DNA of 10,254 bases from Lachnospiraceae bacterium (GCA_017435025.1 JAFSFU010000244.1:1-10254), one strand, 5' to 3'; counted from the first letter of the stretch, positions 1-7,057 are shown. Numbers and translations: made by a program. Notes: generated by a model not told the origin, from the letters alone.

Positions 1-825
1 CTGAAAGCAGCGACTCCTAAGCTGGAAGCTGAATTTAATATGAGTCAAATTATTCAACATTCCCCAAGTAAAGGGGCATTGCGTGAGTATATTCTTAATA
101 GCATTATTCGCCCATTCTTACCCAAAAGATATGGACTTACTAATAGTGAATGCTTTGACGCAACTGGGAAAACAAGTAAGCAATTAGATATCACAATTTA
201 TGATGATTTATTTTCGTATGCTATACCTTACGGTGATTATAAATTTCTCCCTTTCGAATCTGTGTATGGGGTAATTGAGGTCAAATCACTTCTAAATAAG
301 GAATCCTTTTTTGAAGGCATTGATAACATAGCTTCATTAAAATCGCTTTCTCGAGAACCCGCAGGAAAATGTCAGGTATTGCCTAATTTAGAGATAGATA
401 TTGCTGGCATCGAGTGGAACTTTAACGGCTATACTAAAGCTTTTGGTGTCGTTTTTGCTTATGACAGCGTTACTCCAGAAACGGTAATTAGCTATTTTCA
501 TGATCTCTCTCCTTTAAACCCATCATTAATGCCCGATATGATAGTTCTCTTCAAAAAGAAAACTATCATTGCAAGAATACAATATTTTGAAGATGAAAAA
601 TTCTATGTTACTACCGGAAATACATACCAAGGTTTTTTGATATTGCCATGCGATGAGGATACTCTGCCAATTTTCCTTGCATATATTCTTTGCCGTACAA
701 ATGACACTCGTATAAAGATTGCCGATATTAGTGGAATCCTAAACAGTCGAATTGACGAAAGATTACATGCAATGGGAGAACAAAAAGTTGTGAAATTTAC
801 CTACGAACATGTCGAGGATAACTAA
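1..825 (+). CDS. DUF6602-like predicted nuclease, 5' end outside window
   Basis: The reading frame is open to the left edge. An ATG lies at position 40, but the 13 codons before it (LKAATPKLEAEFN) continue smoothly into SQIIQHSPSKGALREYI, and as I recall DUF6602 proteins begin with just such a helix followed by H-x3-KG-x2-RE. The true start is therefore probably upstream of the window. Counting from the ATG, the visible motifs are KG-ALRE (residues 11-16), SKQLDITIYD (46-55, Asp50) and PFESVYGVIEVKS (71-83, Glu80 and Lys82). The Asp50...Glu80-x-Lys82 spacing resembles a PD-(D/E)XK nuclease core; that this makes it a DNA-cutting enzyme is inference. No signal peptide or membrane segment is seen in the part present. 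It lies 83 bases upstream of an ATPase gene on the same strand, and the pair may be one operon. Base composition is AT-rich compared with the ABC operon further right. The family call is from memory of the motif pattern and is fairly secure; the function is not. Confidence 0.75.
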   Translation: MKAATPKLEAEFNMSQIIQHSPSKGALREYILNSIIRPFLPKRYGLTNSECFDATGKTSKQLDITIYDDLFSYAIPYGDYKFLPFESVYGVIEVKSLLNKESFFEGIDNIASLKSLSREPAGKCQVLPNLEIDIAGIEWNFNGYTKAFGVVFAYDSVTPETVISYFHDLSPLNPSLMPDMIVLFKKKTIIARIQYFEDEKFYVTTGNTYQGFLILPCDEDTLPIFLAYILCRTNDTRIKIADISGILNSRIDERLHAMGEQKVVKFTYEHVEDN

Positions 826-908
826 TATGATGACTGCCTTATAAGCCAATCATATTAATCTCCGTTTTGGCATATCCACCTTACCTATGACATCTTAGGA
901 GTGAGAAT

Positions 909-2504
909 ATGAGAATTAAAAAGATAAGATTACAAAAATTCAAACGTTTTACCGATCTTACTATAGAAAACATACCGTCAACAGCTAAACTTGTTGTTTT
1001 AGTAGGTCCCAATGGATGTGGAAAGAGTTCGTTATTTGATTCATTTAAAACATGGCATTTAGACAAGGGATACAACAATGTTGCCAATGATGACTATTGT
1101 AAAAAAGACGCTACAGATCGGCGTCGTAGCTATGAATTGGTCAACATTGACTTCCACAGTGACACCTCGAACTTATCACGGGAACAATTTCGTCAGTTTT
1201 TCTATTTTAGAACAGCATACAGAAACTCTCCCAATGTATCAGTAACTACTTTTCAAAAATTAAATTCCCCATTAGAAAAAGCTGATCACAGTATGATGAT
1301 TCAGAATGACTCTACTGTTAATGATAACTATCAACGCCTCATCTCGGAAACCATTTCGCAATTATATGATGAGAAAAATGACACAAAAACTGTCAAGGCC
1401 CTTCGAGATGGGATGCTCAATAAAATAAGAGAACCTCTAAAACGGCTCTTTTCTGATTTGACATTGACAGAAATCGGCTTGGTTACAGAAAAGGCTGAGT
1501 TCTACTTTTCTAAAGGAACAACGACAAAATACGGCTACGAAAAACTGTCTGGTGGTGAAAAAGCTGCCTTTGATCTACTTCTCGATATGGTTGTCAAAAG
1601 TGAATTTTATAAGGACACCATTTTCTGTATCGATGAACCCGAGACGCATATTCACACCAGTTTGCAAGCACGGCTTCTTACAGAACTCTTCAATCTTGTT
1701 CCCGATGAATCTCAGCTATGGATCGCTACCCATTCTTTTGGTATGCTAAAAGAAGCCAGAAAGCTCTTAGAACGGCATCCCGGAGAAGTTGTTTTCTTAA
1801 ATTTTGATGGATATGATTTCGATGAAAATGTGACGTTAGAGCCAAGCAACTGTGACACATCTCTTTGGAATAAAATGGTCGAAATCACACTGGACGATTA
1901 CGCACCTTTTCTATCGCCCGAGACAATTGTTTTCTGTGAAGGAACCACTCGGGGTAGAAAAAGAAAAGACTTTGACGCTCGCTGTTATTCTACTATTTTC
2001 AAGAGTACACATCCAAACACCATTTTTTATTCACTTGGAAGTTGCAACGATATTGAAAGCAAACAATCTGTTATCGATTTCATCACCAGCGTTTCACCCT
2101 CTTCGACTATTGTTCGTCTTGTGGATAGAGATGATAGAAGTCCCGAGGAAATTGCAGACCTACAAGCCGATGGCATTAAAGTAATCTCCCGTCGACATAT
2201 TGAATCTTACCTCTTGGATGATTCCGTTCTGAAAAAATGGTGTCAAGTTACTAATTCACCTGATAAAGAGAGTGATTTGTTAGCCATCAAAGCGCAAAAG
2301 GTCACAGCAAGTGTTGCTCGTGGAAATGCTCCTGATGATATCAAGTCCGCAGGGAACGACATTTGCACATTAGGCAAAAAACTTCTTGGTGTTACCGGTT
2401 GCGGTAATACAGGAGAAATGATCATGCGTGATACCCTGGCAAAACTAATTACTCCAGATATGGTTGTTTATCAAGAATTAGAAAACGATATTTTCGGGAA
2501 CTAA
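909..2504 (+). CDS. OLD/PARIS-like ATPase fused to a TOPRIM/DUF4435-like domain
   Basis: 531 residues, with ATG start preceded by AGGAG at 897-901 (7-base spacer). The N-terminal half is an ABC-type AAA ATPase of the RecF/OLD kind: it opens with MRIKKIRLQKFKRF, followed by Walker A GPNGCGKSS (33-41), signature LSGGEK (213-218), Walker B with catalytic acid FCIDEPETH (239-247) and the switch histidine ATHS (273-276). Only about 170 residues separate Walker A from the signature, so there is no long SMC-like coiled coil. The C-terminal part has VFCEG (341-345), IVRLVDRDD (401-409) and RRHIESYLL (428-436). An EG motif, a DxD motif and a late (E)xYL motif in this order are what I know from TOPRIM/DUF4435 domains. 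In OLD proteins and in PARIS (AriA ATPase plus AriB DUF4435 nuclease) an ATPase controls such a nuclease. A defensive role here is inference from architecture and from the DUF6602-like neighbour. It could also be an uncharacterised OLD-family member. It ends convergent to sigK, 94 bases away. Confidence 0.8.
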   Translation: MRIKKIRLQKFKRFTDLTIENIPSTAKLVVLVGPNGCGKSSLFDSFKTWHLDKGYNNVANDDYCKKDATDRRRSYELVNIDFHSDTSNLSREQFRQFFYFRTAYRNSPNVSVTTFQKLNSPLEKADHSMMIQNDSTVNDNYQRLISETISQLYDEKNDTKTVKALRDGMLNKIREPLKRLFSDLTLTEIGLVTEKAEFYFSKGTTTKYGYEKLSGGEKAAFDLLLDMVVKSEFYKDTIFCIDEPETHIHTSLQARLLTELFNLVPDESQLWIATHSFGMLKEARKLLERHPGEVVFLNFDGYDFDENVTLEPSNCDTSLWNKMVEITLDDYAPFLSPETIVFCEGTTRGRKRKDFDARCYSTIFKSTHPNTIFYSLGSCNDIESKQSVIDFITSVSPSSTIVRLVDRDDRSPEEIADLQADGIKVISRRHIESYLLDDSVLKKWCQVTNSPDKESDLLAIKAQKVTASVARGNAPDDIKSAGNDICTLGKKLLGVTGCGNTGEMIMRDTLAKLITPDMVVYQELENDIFGN

Positions 2505-2515
2505 CTTAAACGATG

Positions 2516-2525
2516 AGTGGCCACT
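2516..2525. repeat. Perfect 10-bp palindrome next to the ATPase stop codon
   Basis: AGTGGCCACT is self-complementary. Its right half extends into GCCACTAA (2520-2527), whose inverse TTAGTGGC lies at 2587-2594 against the broken end of sigK. CACTAA therefore occurs at 2522-2527 and 2543-2548, and inverted at 2587-2592. Such clustered short repeats are compatible with a recombinase binding region or with nested terminator stems; no function is shown. Confidence 0.45.
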
Positions 2526-2542
2526 AAACTTAATAATCTAAA

Positions 2543-2592
2543 CACTAATGCCCGGGAGCCTTTCGGCCCTCCGGGCATCGTTTACATTAGTG
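2543..2592. terminator. Bidirectional hairpin between the convergent ATPase and sigK genes
   Basis: The core stem pairs ATGCCCGG (2548-2555) with CCGGGCAT (2571-2578). Inside are an imperfect stretch and an inner GCC/GGC stem closing TTTC, which is GAAA on the minus strand. A second repeat, CACTAATG (2543-2550) and CATTAGTG (2585-2592), brackets it and competes for the ATG. Tails are only weakly T-rich (CGTTTAC on plus), so termination efficiency is uncertain. The position between two convergent genes supports a shared terminator, but see the finding on the element boundary. Confidence 0.55.
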
Positions 2593-2598
2593 GCGGCG

Positions 2599-3171
2599 CT
2601 ATACATACGACCTGGAAATGCCCAGCACATCTGCCACCTCTCGCTGCGTATGCTCCTTAGAACCAAAAAGGCCGTATCGCATGCGGATTACGGTCTTTTC
2701 GGTATCCTTCAGATTCTGTTCAAACGCTTTATACAACTGCTCTACGTCCTGTTTTAATATGATCTGATCCACAGCATCTTTTCCATCGACCTCCAACACA
2801 TCCATCAAACTGACCGCCTCCCCGTCCTTATCGGTTCCGATGGGATCATAGATGGAAACTTCTTTCGAAAACTTCTTTCCGGCGCGGAACATCATCAAAA
2901 CCTCATTTTCCACACATTTTGCAGCGTACGTTGCCAATCTGGAGCCCTTATCTATATTAAATGTATTGACCGCTTTGATGAGTCCGATCGTACCAACCGA
3001 AAGCAGGTCTTCCATCTCATATTCTGAATTCTGATATTTCTTGATCACATGTGCGACCAATCGCATGTTTCGATGAATCAGTTCTGCTCTTGCCTCCGGA
3101 TCACCGTTTCGATACCGCTCCAGATACTCTCTTTCTTCCCGCGCAGACAGTGGTTGTGGGAATGCTTTCAA
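2599..3171 (-). pseudogene. sigK: Sporulation sigma factor K, interrupted in region 4.2
   Basis: SigK directs late mother-cell transcription (coat and cortex) during sporulation. Recognisable parts are AFPQPLSAREE at the N-terminus, region 2 from RNMRLVAHVIKKY through EDLLSVGTIGLIKAV to GSRLATYAAKCVENE, the SigK-typical DPIGTDKDGEAVSLMDVL, and the region 4 piece MRYGLFGSKEHTQREVADVLGISRSYV. The frame then meets TAG, whereas SigK proteins continue SRIEK(R/K)AL and about 15-40 further residues. Shifting frame beyond the stop does not restore that sequence, so this is a junction, not a point frameshift. I prefer a TTG start at 3169-3171 (protein MKAFPQPLS...). AAGGTGG lies 8 bases upstream of it, while the in-frame ATG at 3190-3192 has no Shine-Dalgarno and sits almost at the expected transcription start. 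With that start there is no pro-sequence, as known for C. difficile SigK. The gene may be reassembled by excision of an intervening element, or simply be dead. Confidence 0.85.
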
Positions 3172-3174
3172 TAA

Positions 3175-3224
3175 GAAAACCACCTTCGGCATTCATTAAT
3201 CTATTTTATGCCGTGGTGGTTTTC
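3175..3224. terminator. Long hairpin ending the cysteine desulfidase gene, overlapping the sigK leader
   Basis: GAAAACCACCTTCGGCAT (3175-3192) is the inverse of ATGCCGTGGTGGTTTTC (3208-3224) except for one substitution/indel. The arms of about 17 bases enclose a 15-base AT-rich loop. Read on the minus strand it has an A-run before and GGTTTTCTT after the GC-rich stem, as in an intrinsic terminator that works in both directions. It lies 38 bases past the desulfidase stop codon. The sigK -10 box is in the loop and the sigK ribosome binding site is in the 3' arm. Transcripts arriving from upstream would mask that site, whereas transcripts starting at the sigK promoter lack the 5' arm. Confidence 0.65.
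3180..3186 (-). promoter_or_regulatory. Ribosome binding site that selects the TTG start of sigK
   Basis: On the minus strand the sequence is AAGGTGG, one base from AAGGAGG, with an 8-base spacer to TTG (3169-3171). The upstream in-frame ATG (3190-3192) is preceded only by AT-rich sequence. This favours the short, pro-less SigK. Confidence 0.6.
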
Positions 3225-3230
3225 CAAGTG
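3202..3230 (-). promoter_or_regulatory. SigK/SigE-type sporulation promoter for sigK
   Basis: On the minus strand the sequence is CAC (3228-3230), a 17-base spacer, then CATAAAATA (3202-3210). This fits the SigK consensus known from B. subtilis (AC, 16-17 bases, CATAnnnTA) exactly. The -10 half also resembles SigE sites (CATA...). No TTGACA/TATAAT pair is seen here. Transcription would begin near 3195, which gives a leader of about 25 bases to the TTG start. The match is by eye and such short motifs occur by chance, but position and gene identity agree. Confidence 0.5.
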
Positions 3231-3261
3231 AAGTATTCTCCGATAATTCTCACTGTAAGTT

Positions 3262-4545
3262 TTATTTTTCCAGCATGATATTCAGGATTTCTTTATCCGC
3301 CTGCAGCATGCCGGGATTTCCGATTCTTGCCATATTTTTGATACACTGCTCCGGAGTCTCGGCACAAATACCGTCTGTGACACGGAGCACCGTATCTTTG
3401 GACGCCAGGATCGCATTGGTCAGCGCCGCAGATGACGCCATCGATACCTTTAAAGCACATCCAACTTTACCGCCGTCACAGATCATTCCAGTTACAGTAC
3501 CTGCCATGTTGCGAATCGCATATCCGATCTGCTCATCGTTTCCTCCAAGAAGCCACGTCATGGCAGCGGATGCCGCTGTAGCTGACGCCATCACACAACT
3601 GCACACGGCCGCCAGTTTGCCAATATAAGCATTAATATATCGATTGACCAGATGTCCAAACGCAATGGCTTTTACGGTCATCTCTGTGGTTGCTCCGATA
3701 GCATTTGCGGTCTCGCTGATCGGAATGATCACAACCAGCCCCTTGGTTCCTGCGCCGCTGCTGCTCATAGACGGAAGTCTGCATCCGCCCAAACGACCTT
3801 CTGCTGCCGACATGACTTTCAACATGATTTTTGACATCAGATCGTTTGCAATCATCGACTTCCCGATTTCATTCTTCATGATCGAAGTGATTCCCACACC
3901 GACTTCATTCTCCATTCCATATGCAGATATACGATCATTCATCTCAATACCGTCTAACATAAAGCGCAGTTCGTCTTCACTCGCAGAATCCACCAACTGT
4001 CTGATCTCTGCAATTTTCATGGTGATCAGACGATCAATGACATTATTTCCGGATGCCTTTGCAACCGAGTCTTTTTCAAAAACAACCGTATCATTTACCA
4101 TTGTTTTCACTATATTCGTATGAGAATCTTCAATAACAGAAACACCTACGCCACAATCCGTTTTTACAGCTACTTTTACATAGATGTTTTGCTTGCTTTT
4201 ATCAATGGTAACCTTTACACAACTGGATGAAAGCAGATGAGATACCTCGTCTAAAACTTCATTTGTGATATCCTCCAAAAGCTGAAGCTTCTTTTCCGGA
4301 TTTTTCAAGCATGCACCGAGAGCAACAGCTGCATCCAACCCCACAAAATCACATCCCGGTATCGCCACGGACATTCCGTTCTTGTATATGTTCGGATTCA
4401 AGATTGCCTCTATCGATTCTACACGTCCACCGACAGCTTTTGCAGCGTCCGCAGCTGCCAAGGCGGCACAGACCGGTTCTGTACATCCCAGTGCAGGAAC
4501 CACGTCCTGTTTTAACAACTCTAACATTTCCTGTTTTGTAATCAT
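3262..4545 (-). CDS. L-cysteine desulfidase family protein (UPF0597)
   Basis: This family (CdsB of methanogens, YhaM/CyuA of enterobacteria, related to Fe-S serine dehydratases) converts L-cysteine to pyruvate, ammonia and sulfide with an oxygen-sensitive 4Fe-4S cluster in the cytoplasm. Seen here are the hallmark ALGCTEP about 20 residues from the start, then NPNIYKNGMSVAIPG, a Gly/Ser-rich stretch SSSGAGTKG, and the C-terminal cysteines in AAVCSCVMASATAAS and GMICDGGKVGCALK, which supply the remaining cluster ligands in the family. Length of about 427 residues is normal. I place the start at ATG 4543-4545 (MITKQEMLELL), with AGGA 8 bases upstream. The in-frame ATG 15 bases earlier (4558-4560) lacks a Shine-Dalgarno and itself supplies part of this one. 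It is transcribed from its own promoter behind the ABC operon terminator and ends in the hairpin overlapping the sigK leader. Substrate could also be another beta-substituted amino acid or serine. Confidence 0.88.
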   Translation of the reverse strand: MITKQEMLELLKQDVVPALGCTEPVCAALAAADAAKAVGGRVESIEAILNPNIYKNGMSVAIPGCDFVGLDAAVALGACLKNPEKKLQLLEDITNEVLDEVSHLLSSSCVKVTIDKSKQNIYVKVAVKTDCGVGVSVIEDSHTNIVKTMVNDTVVFEKDSVAKASGNNVIDRLITMKIAEIRQLVDSASEDELRFMLDGIEMNDRISAYGMENEVGVGITSIMKNEIGKSMIANDLMSKIMLKVMSAAEGRLGGCRLPSMSSSGAGTKGLVVIIPISETANAIGATTEMTVKAIAFGHLVNRYINAYIGKLAAVCSCVMASATAASAAMTWLLGGNDEQIGYAIRNMAGTVTGMICDGGKVGCALKVSMASSAALTNAILASKDTVLRVTDGICAETPEQCIKNMARIGNPGMLQADKEILNIMLEK

Positions 4546-4597
4546 ATCCTCATTCCTCATTTCCCGATTGACACCCAGAATTATTTCATACAGGATT

Positions 4598-4625
4598 ATT
4601 GTATCACGAATCCAGATAATTTCAA
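4598..4625 (-). promoter_or_regulatory. Housekeeping promoter for the cysteine desulfidase gene
   Basis: On the minus strand, TTGAAA (4620-4625), a 16-base spacer and TACAAT (4598-4603) lie about 50 bases before the chosen start. The -35 box overlaps the distal end of the T-rich tail of the preceding operon terminator, so the two units are packed back to back. Confidence 0.55.
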
Positions 4626-4661
4626 AGAAAAGAAATCCCGGCTGGCATCAGCCAACCGGGA
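4620..4661 (-). terminator. Intrinsic terminator of the ABC transporter operon
   Basis: On the minus strand, CCCGGTTGGC (4651-4660) and GCCAGCCGGG (4637-4646) form a 10-bp stem with one G-U pair and a 4-base loop, extended by an A-T pair at 4636/4661. ATTTCTTTTCTTT follows. It lies about 45 bases after the lipoprotein stop codon. Confidence 0.85.
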
Positions 4662-4668
4662 GACTATC

Positions 4669-4690
4669 AAAGAACATACGATTGTTCTTT
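4669..4690. repeat. 8-bp perfect hairpin ahead of the operon terminator
   Basis: AAAGAACA (4669-4676) and TGTTCTTT (4683-4690) enclose six bases. It sits between the lipoprotein stop codon and the main terminator. It could be a weak first terminator or protect the 3' end of the message. Confidence 0.45.
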
Positions 4691-4703
4691 TCATCATTTC
4701 TTT

Positions 4704-5921
4704 TTAGTAGTAAATATCCTCAAGGATGAGCATCCAGTAGTGGTCAAGACCTTCACCAGCCATTTCGAAGTCAGCTGCTACCGGCATATTTTCCTTTGTG
4801 AATGTATCAAGGAAATCCTTGCTGAGAACGTCCTCTACTGCAAGATCGTTGTCATGCATATATTTTGCAAGCTCAACCTGCATCTTCGGAACGTATACGG
4901 AAGACGGCATAGCCCAACCGGATAATCTGCCTGTCATGCCAGCTTCTGTGGATTTCTCTGTGATCATTGCATTGATCTTGTCGTAGTCACCGAGGTCATC
5001 CTCTGTGATCTCAAGGTTGAGAACAGTCGGGTAAGCCTGTGTCGGTGTCGGACAGCACTGTTCAGCAACGATGAACTTGTACTCAAATGCAAGGTCAAGG
5101 ATTACATCATACATCGGACAGTTTGTACCGAAGATGTTTGTGTCCGGACCATACTTTTCGATCTGTCTCGGGATATCTTCCTGAAGGAACTGAAGCATAG
5201 CAGCTTTGCCGTTACCTGTCTGCGGGTCCGGAGTTAAGATCTCAACGAATTCCATGCCGAGTTCTTCACATTTTGCTTTCATGTTGTCTCTTCTGATTAC
5301 TTTACTTTCAGAAGCCATATGTGTCGGGAAGGAATAGTGGATCACTGTCTTAGCACCCATGTCATATGCCTTCTGAGCGATTGTGTAACCACGACGGTTC
5401 CAGTCTGTGTTGATGGCAATATCAACATACTCGTTTAAGAGTTCCGGATCGTCATTACATGTAACGATGGACACGATGTCCGGTCTCTTCTCGCGGATTG
5501 TCTGGAATGCCGGTACGATACCTTCCATACCGTTGTTGAAAAGGATGTACTTCATTTCCGGATCATCAGCAAGGGAAGTAACAACAGAGATACAGCCCTC
5601 TTTGTTTGTTGCGAAATCTTCCGGAAGTGTTTTGTGAACAACAAGATCCGGATATTTCTCTACCATTTCCTGTGCGCCGCGGAACTCATCTTCGCTGACT
5701 GTCAGTGTTGGTGTTACGATACCGATCTTATACGGCTCTTCCTCAGCAGCAGCCTCTGTCTCTGCTTCTGTTTCAGCTTCAGTAGCTGCTTCTGTAGCAG
5801 CCTCTGTTGCTGCTTCTGTCGCTGCCGGTGTCTCAGCAGCCTCTTCTTTTGCGCCACAGCCGGCAAGTAAGGACATTGCCATTGCCGCAGCAAGAATTGT
5901 GCTTAAAATTCTTTTCTTCAT
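4704..5921 (-). CDS. DUF3798 lipoprotein, probable substrate-binding component of the ABC importer
   Basis: 405 residues. It opens with a lipoprotein signal peptide: MKKR, a hydrophobic stretch, and lipobox LLAGC with Cys22 as lipid anchor. A flexible linker with TEAA/TEAE repeats follows (residues about 24-62), then the globular domain beginning YKIGIVTPTLTVSEDEF. The rest matches my memory of DUF3798: a two-lobed periplasmic-binding-like fold with blocks such as ADDPEMKYILFNNGMEG, INTDWNRRGYTIAQKAYDMG and GTNCPMYDVILDLA. It acts outside the membrane. The start is ATG with GGAGG (5927-5931) five bases upstream. It is the last gene of the operon after two permeases, and no other binding protein is in the window, so a substrate-binding role is inferred from context. 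The ligand is unknown. A long hairpin separates it from the permease gene and may let its transcript accumulate, as binding proteins are usually needed in excess. Confidence 0.8.
   Translation of the reverse strand: MKKRILSTILAAAMAMSLLAGCGAKEEAAETPAATEAATEAATEAATEAETEAETEAAAEEEPYKIGIVTPTLTVSEDEFRGAQEMVEKYPDLVVHKTLPEDFATNKEGCISVVTSLADDPEMKYILFNNGMEGIVPAFQTIREKRPDIVSIVTCNDDPELLNEYVDIAINTDWNRRGYTIAQKAYDMGAKTVIHYSFPTHMASESKVIRRDNMKAKCEELGMEFVEILTPDPQTGNGKAAMLQFLQEDIPRQIEKYGPDTNIFGTNCPMYDVILDLAFEYKFIVAEQCCPTPTQAYPTVLNLEITEDDLGDYDKINAMITEKSTEAGMTGRLSGWAMPSSVYVPKMQVELAKYMHDNDLAVEDVLSKDFLDTFTKENMPVAADFEMAGEGLDHYWMLILEDIYY
5751..5819 (-). repeat. In-frame repeats coding for the TEA(A/E) linker
   Basis: Residues 35-57 of the DUF3798 lipoprotein are built from six TEA units (four TEAA, then TEAE units), with matching 12-base DNA repeats. 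They form a spacer between the lipid anchor and the binding domain. Unit number may vary between strains by slippage. It also produces a cysteine-rich shadow frame on the plus strand that is not a gene. Confidence 0.7.
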
Positions 5922-5960
5922 ACTTTCCTCCGTATAGTATTAATATATTTGTTTTAAGAC

Positions 5961-5996
5961 GAATATCCGAACAAACTCCGAATTGTTCCGATATTC
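5961..5996. repeat. Intercistronic hairpin between permease and lipoprotein genes
   Basis: GAATATCCGAACAA (5961-5974) and TTGTTCCGATATTC (5983-5996) pair at 13 of 14 positions around an 8-base loop. On the minus strand no T-run follows, so it is not an ordinary terminator. In an ABC operon this place often holds a stem-loop that stabilises or separates the binding-protein message; that role is inferred. Confidence 0.7.
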
Positions 5997-6013
5997 CATC
6001 CAAAAACCACAGT

Positions 6014-7057
6014 TTACTCTTCCGCCCTCTTTTTCTCATTACGGATATTAGCAATGATCGCAATGACGATCACACCGTACGCAAGGAAGGAACGGAAATA
6101 CTCACCTACCGACGGGTTATTGAACAGATTCTGTCCTGCCATCGGTGATGTGATGAACAATGCATGGAATAAAACCACGCCGATAAAACAGTTGCGCATT
6201 TTTGCCTGCTTGATGGAAGCGCCTCCCACCAAAATGGCAGCCGCCGCAAACGTATCCAGACCCTGATATCCGGTATAGACATTGATGGTTCCAAAATCGG
6301 CGATAAAGATCATCTGGCTCATTGCCGCAAAGATTGTAGAAACAATGATACAAATGCTTCGGATCCGATTACTCGGAATACCAAGAGTCTCCGCCGTATG
6401 GATATCGGTTCCGACTGCTTTCGCCAATACACCCAATCTGGTCCTCTGAATACAAAATAATACCAGACTGAATATAAGGACCAATACAACCGGGAAGAAC
6501 GAAAAAACTCGTCCATCAAAATGGAATGGCAAAATGCTCTTGAAAACACTGCCGATATTTTTTGCATCCAGCATACTTCTGACGCCGATTCCGCTTTCCA
6601 ACAGAATATCCGTGTTATTCGGCTTAAAGAACATGCCGTACATAACCATGAAAACAAACTGATAGATCACTGAGCTTAACTGACCGATCATGATCGATAC
6701 GATCATCTCCTTACCGCGCGCCTTATTGAGAAGCCATGCGACCATGGAGCCAAAAATGATAGCAAGGATCACGCTGACGATTGTTACAAAAAGCAGCGCC
6801 GGGATTCCTTCCAGCATAAGATCAATAGAAAATATCACGGCCATCTGTGCAGAAAGCGCACCGACAATGATCGCAAAGTTGATTCCCATGCCGCATGTTA
6901 CCGGCAAGATCAACGCAAGAGTAAATAAAATATTTCTTACAAAACGGGTGTAAACCTCTCCGGCCAGATAATTATAACTGACTCCCGCCAGCTGAAAGGA
7001 TATTACAGCCAGCACAAAAATGGAGATCGGCACCATATTATTTTTCACGTGCTTCAT
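6014..7057 (-). CDS. ABC transporter permease, BPD_transp_2 family (second subunit)
   Basis: 347 residues from ATG 7055-7057 (MKHVKNNMVPISIFVLAV), with AAGGA 8 bases upstream. A TTG seven codons earlier is a weaker start. Multiple hydrophobic membrane spans are seen along the whole chain. Family features are CGMGINFAIIVGALSAQMAVIFSIDLML near the second span, the cytoplasmic coupling region around RTRLGVLAKAVGTDIHTAETLGI, and the conserved late segment LDTFAAAAILVGGASIKQAK. The C-terminus is charged (RNEKKRAEE), as expected for a cytoplasmic tail. It would pair with the upstream permease as heterodimeric channel of an RbsC/YufPQ-like importer. The gene overlaps the end of the preceding permease gene by 20 bases, which implies translational coupling. 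The substrate cannot be read from sequence; sugars, nucleosides and related small polar compounds are usual for the family. Confidence 0.85.
   Translation of the reverse strand: MKHVKNNMVPISIFVLAVISFQLAGVSYNYLAGEVYTRFVRNILFTLALILPVTCGMGINFAIIVGALSAQMAVIFSIDLMLEGIPALLFVTIVSVILAIIFGSMVAWLLNKARGKEMIVSIMIGQLSSVIYQFVFMVMYGMFFKPNNTDILLESGIGVRSMLDAKNIGSVFKSILPFHFDGRVFSFFPVVLVLIFSLVLFCIQRTRLGVLAKAVGTDIHTAETLGIPSNRIRSICIIVSTIFAAMSQMIFIADFGTINVYTGYQGLDTFAAAAILVGGASIKQAKMRNCFIGVVLFHALFITSPMAGQNLFNNPSVGEYFRSFLAYGVIVIAIIANIRNEKKRAEE

Noticed and set aside
40..42. ATG at 40 as the start of the DUF6602-like gene
   Set aside because: No Shine-Dalgarno precedes it, and the open frame upstream encodes residues that fit the conserved N-terminal helix.
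2585..2604. A simple frameshift at the end of sigK
   Set aside because: Reading the next bases in the other frames gives no SRIEKRAL-like continuation; homology ends, it does not shift.
3275..4123. Long plus-strand frames opposite the cysteine desulfidase gene
   Set aside because: They mirror a well-conserved gene on the minus strand, match no family I know and have no start signals.
5751..5819. Short regular repeats as a CRISPR-like array
   Set aside because: Units are 9-12 bases, contiguous and in frame inside a lipoprotein linker, with no spacers.
5634..5870. Cysteine/serine-rich plus-strand frame, possibly a small metal-binding peptide
   Set aside because: It is the opposite strand of the TEAA linker repeats and signal peptide of the lipoprotein, with no ribosome binding site of its own.
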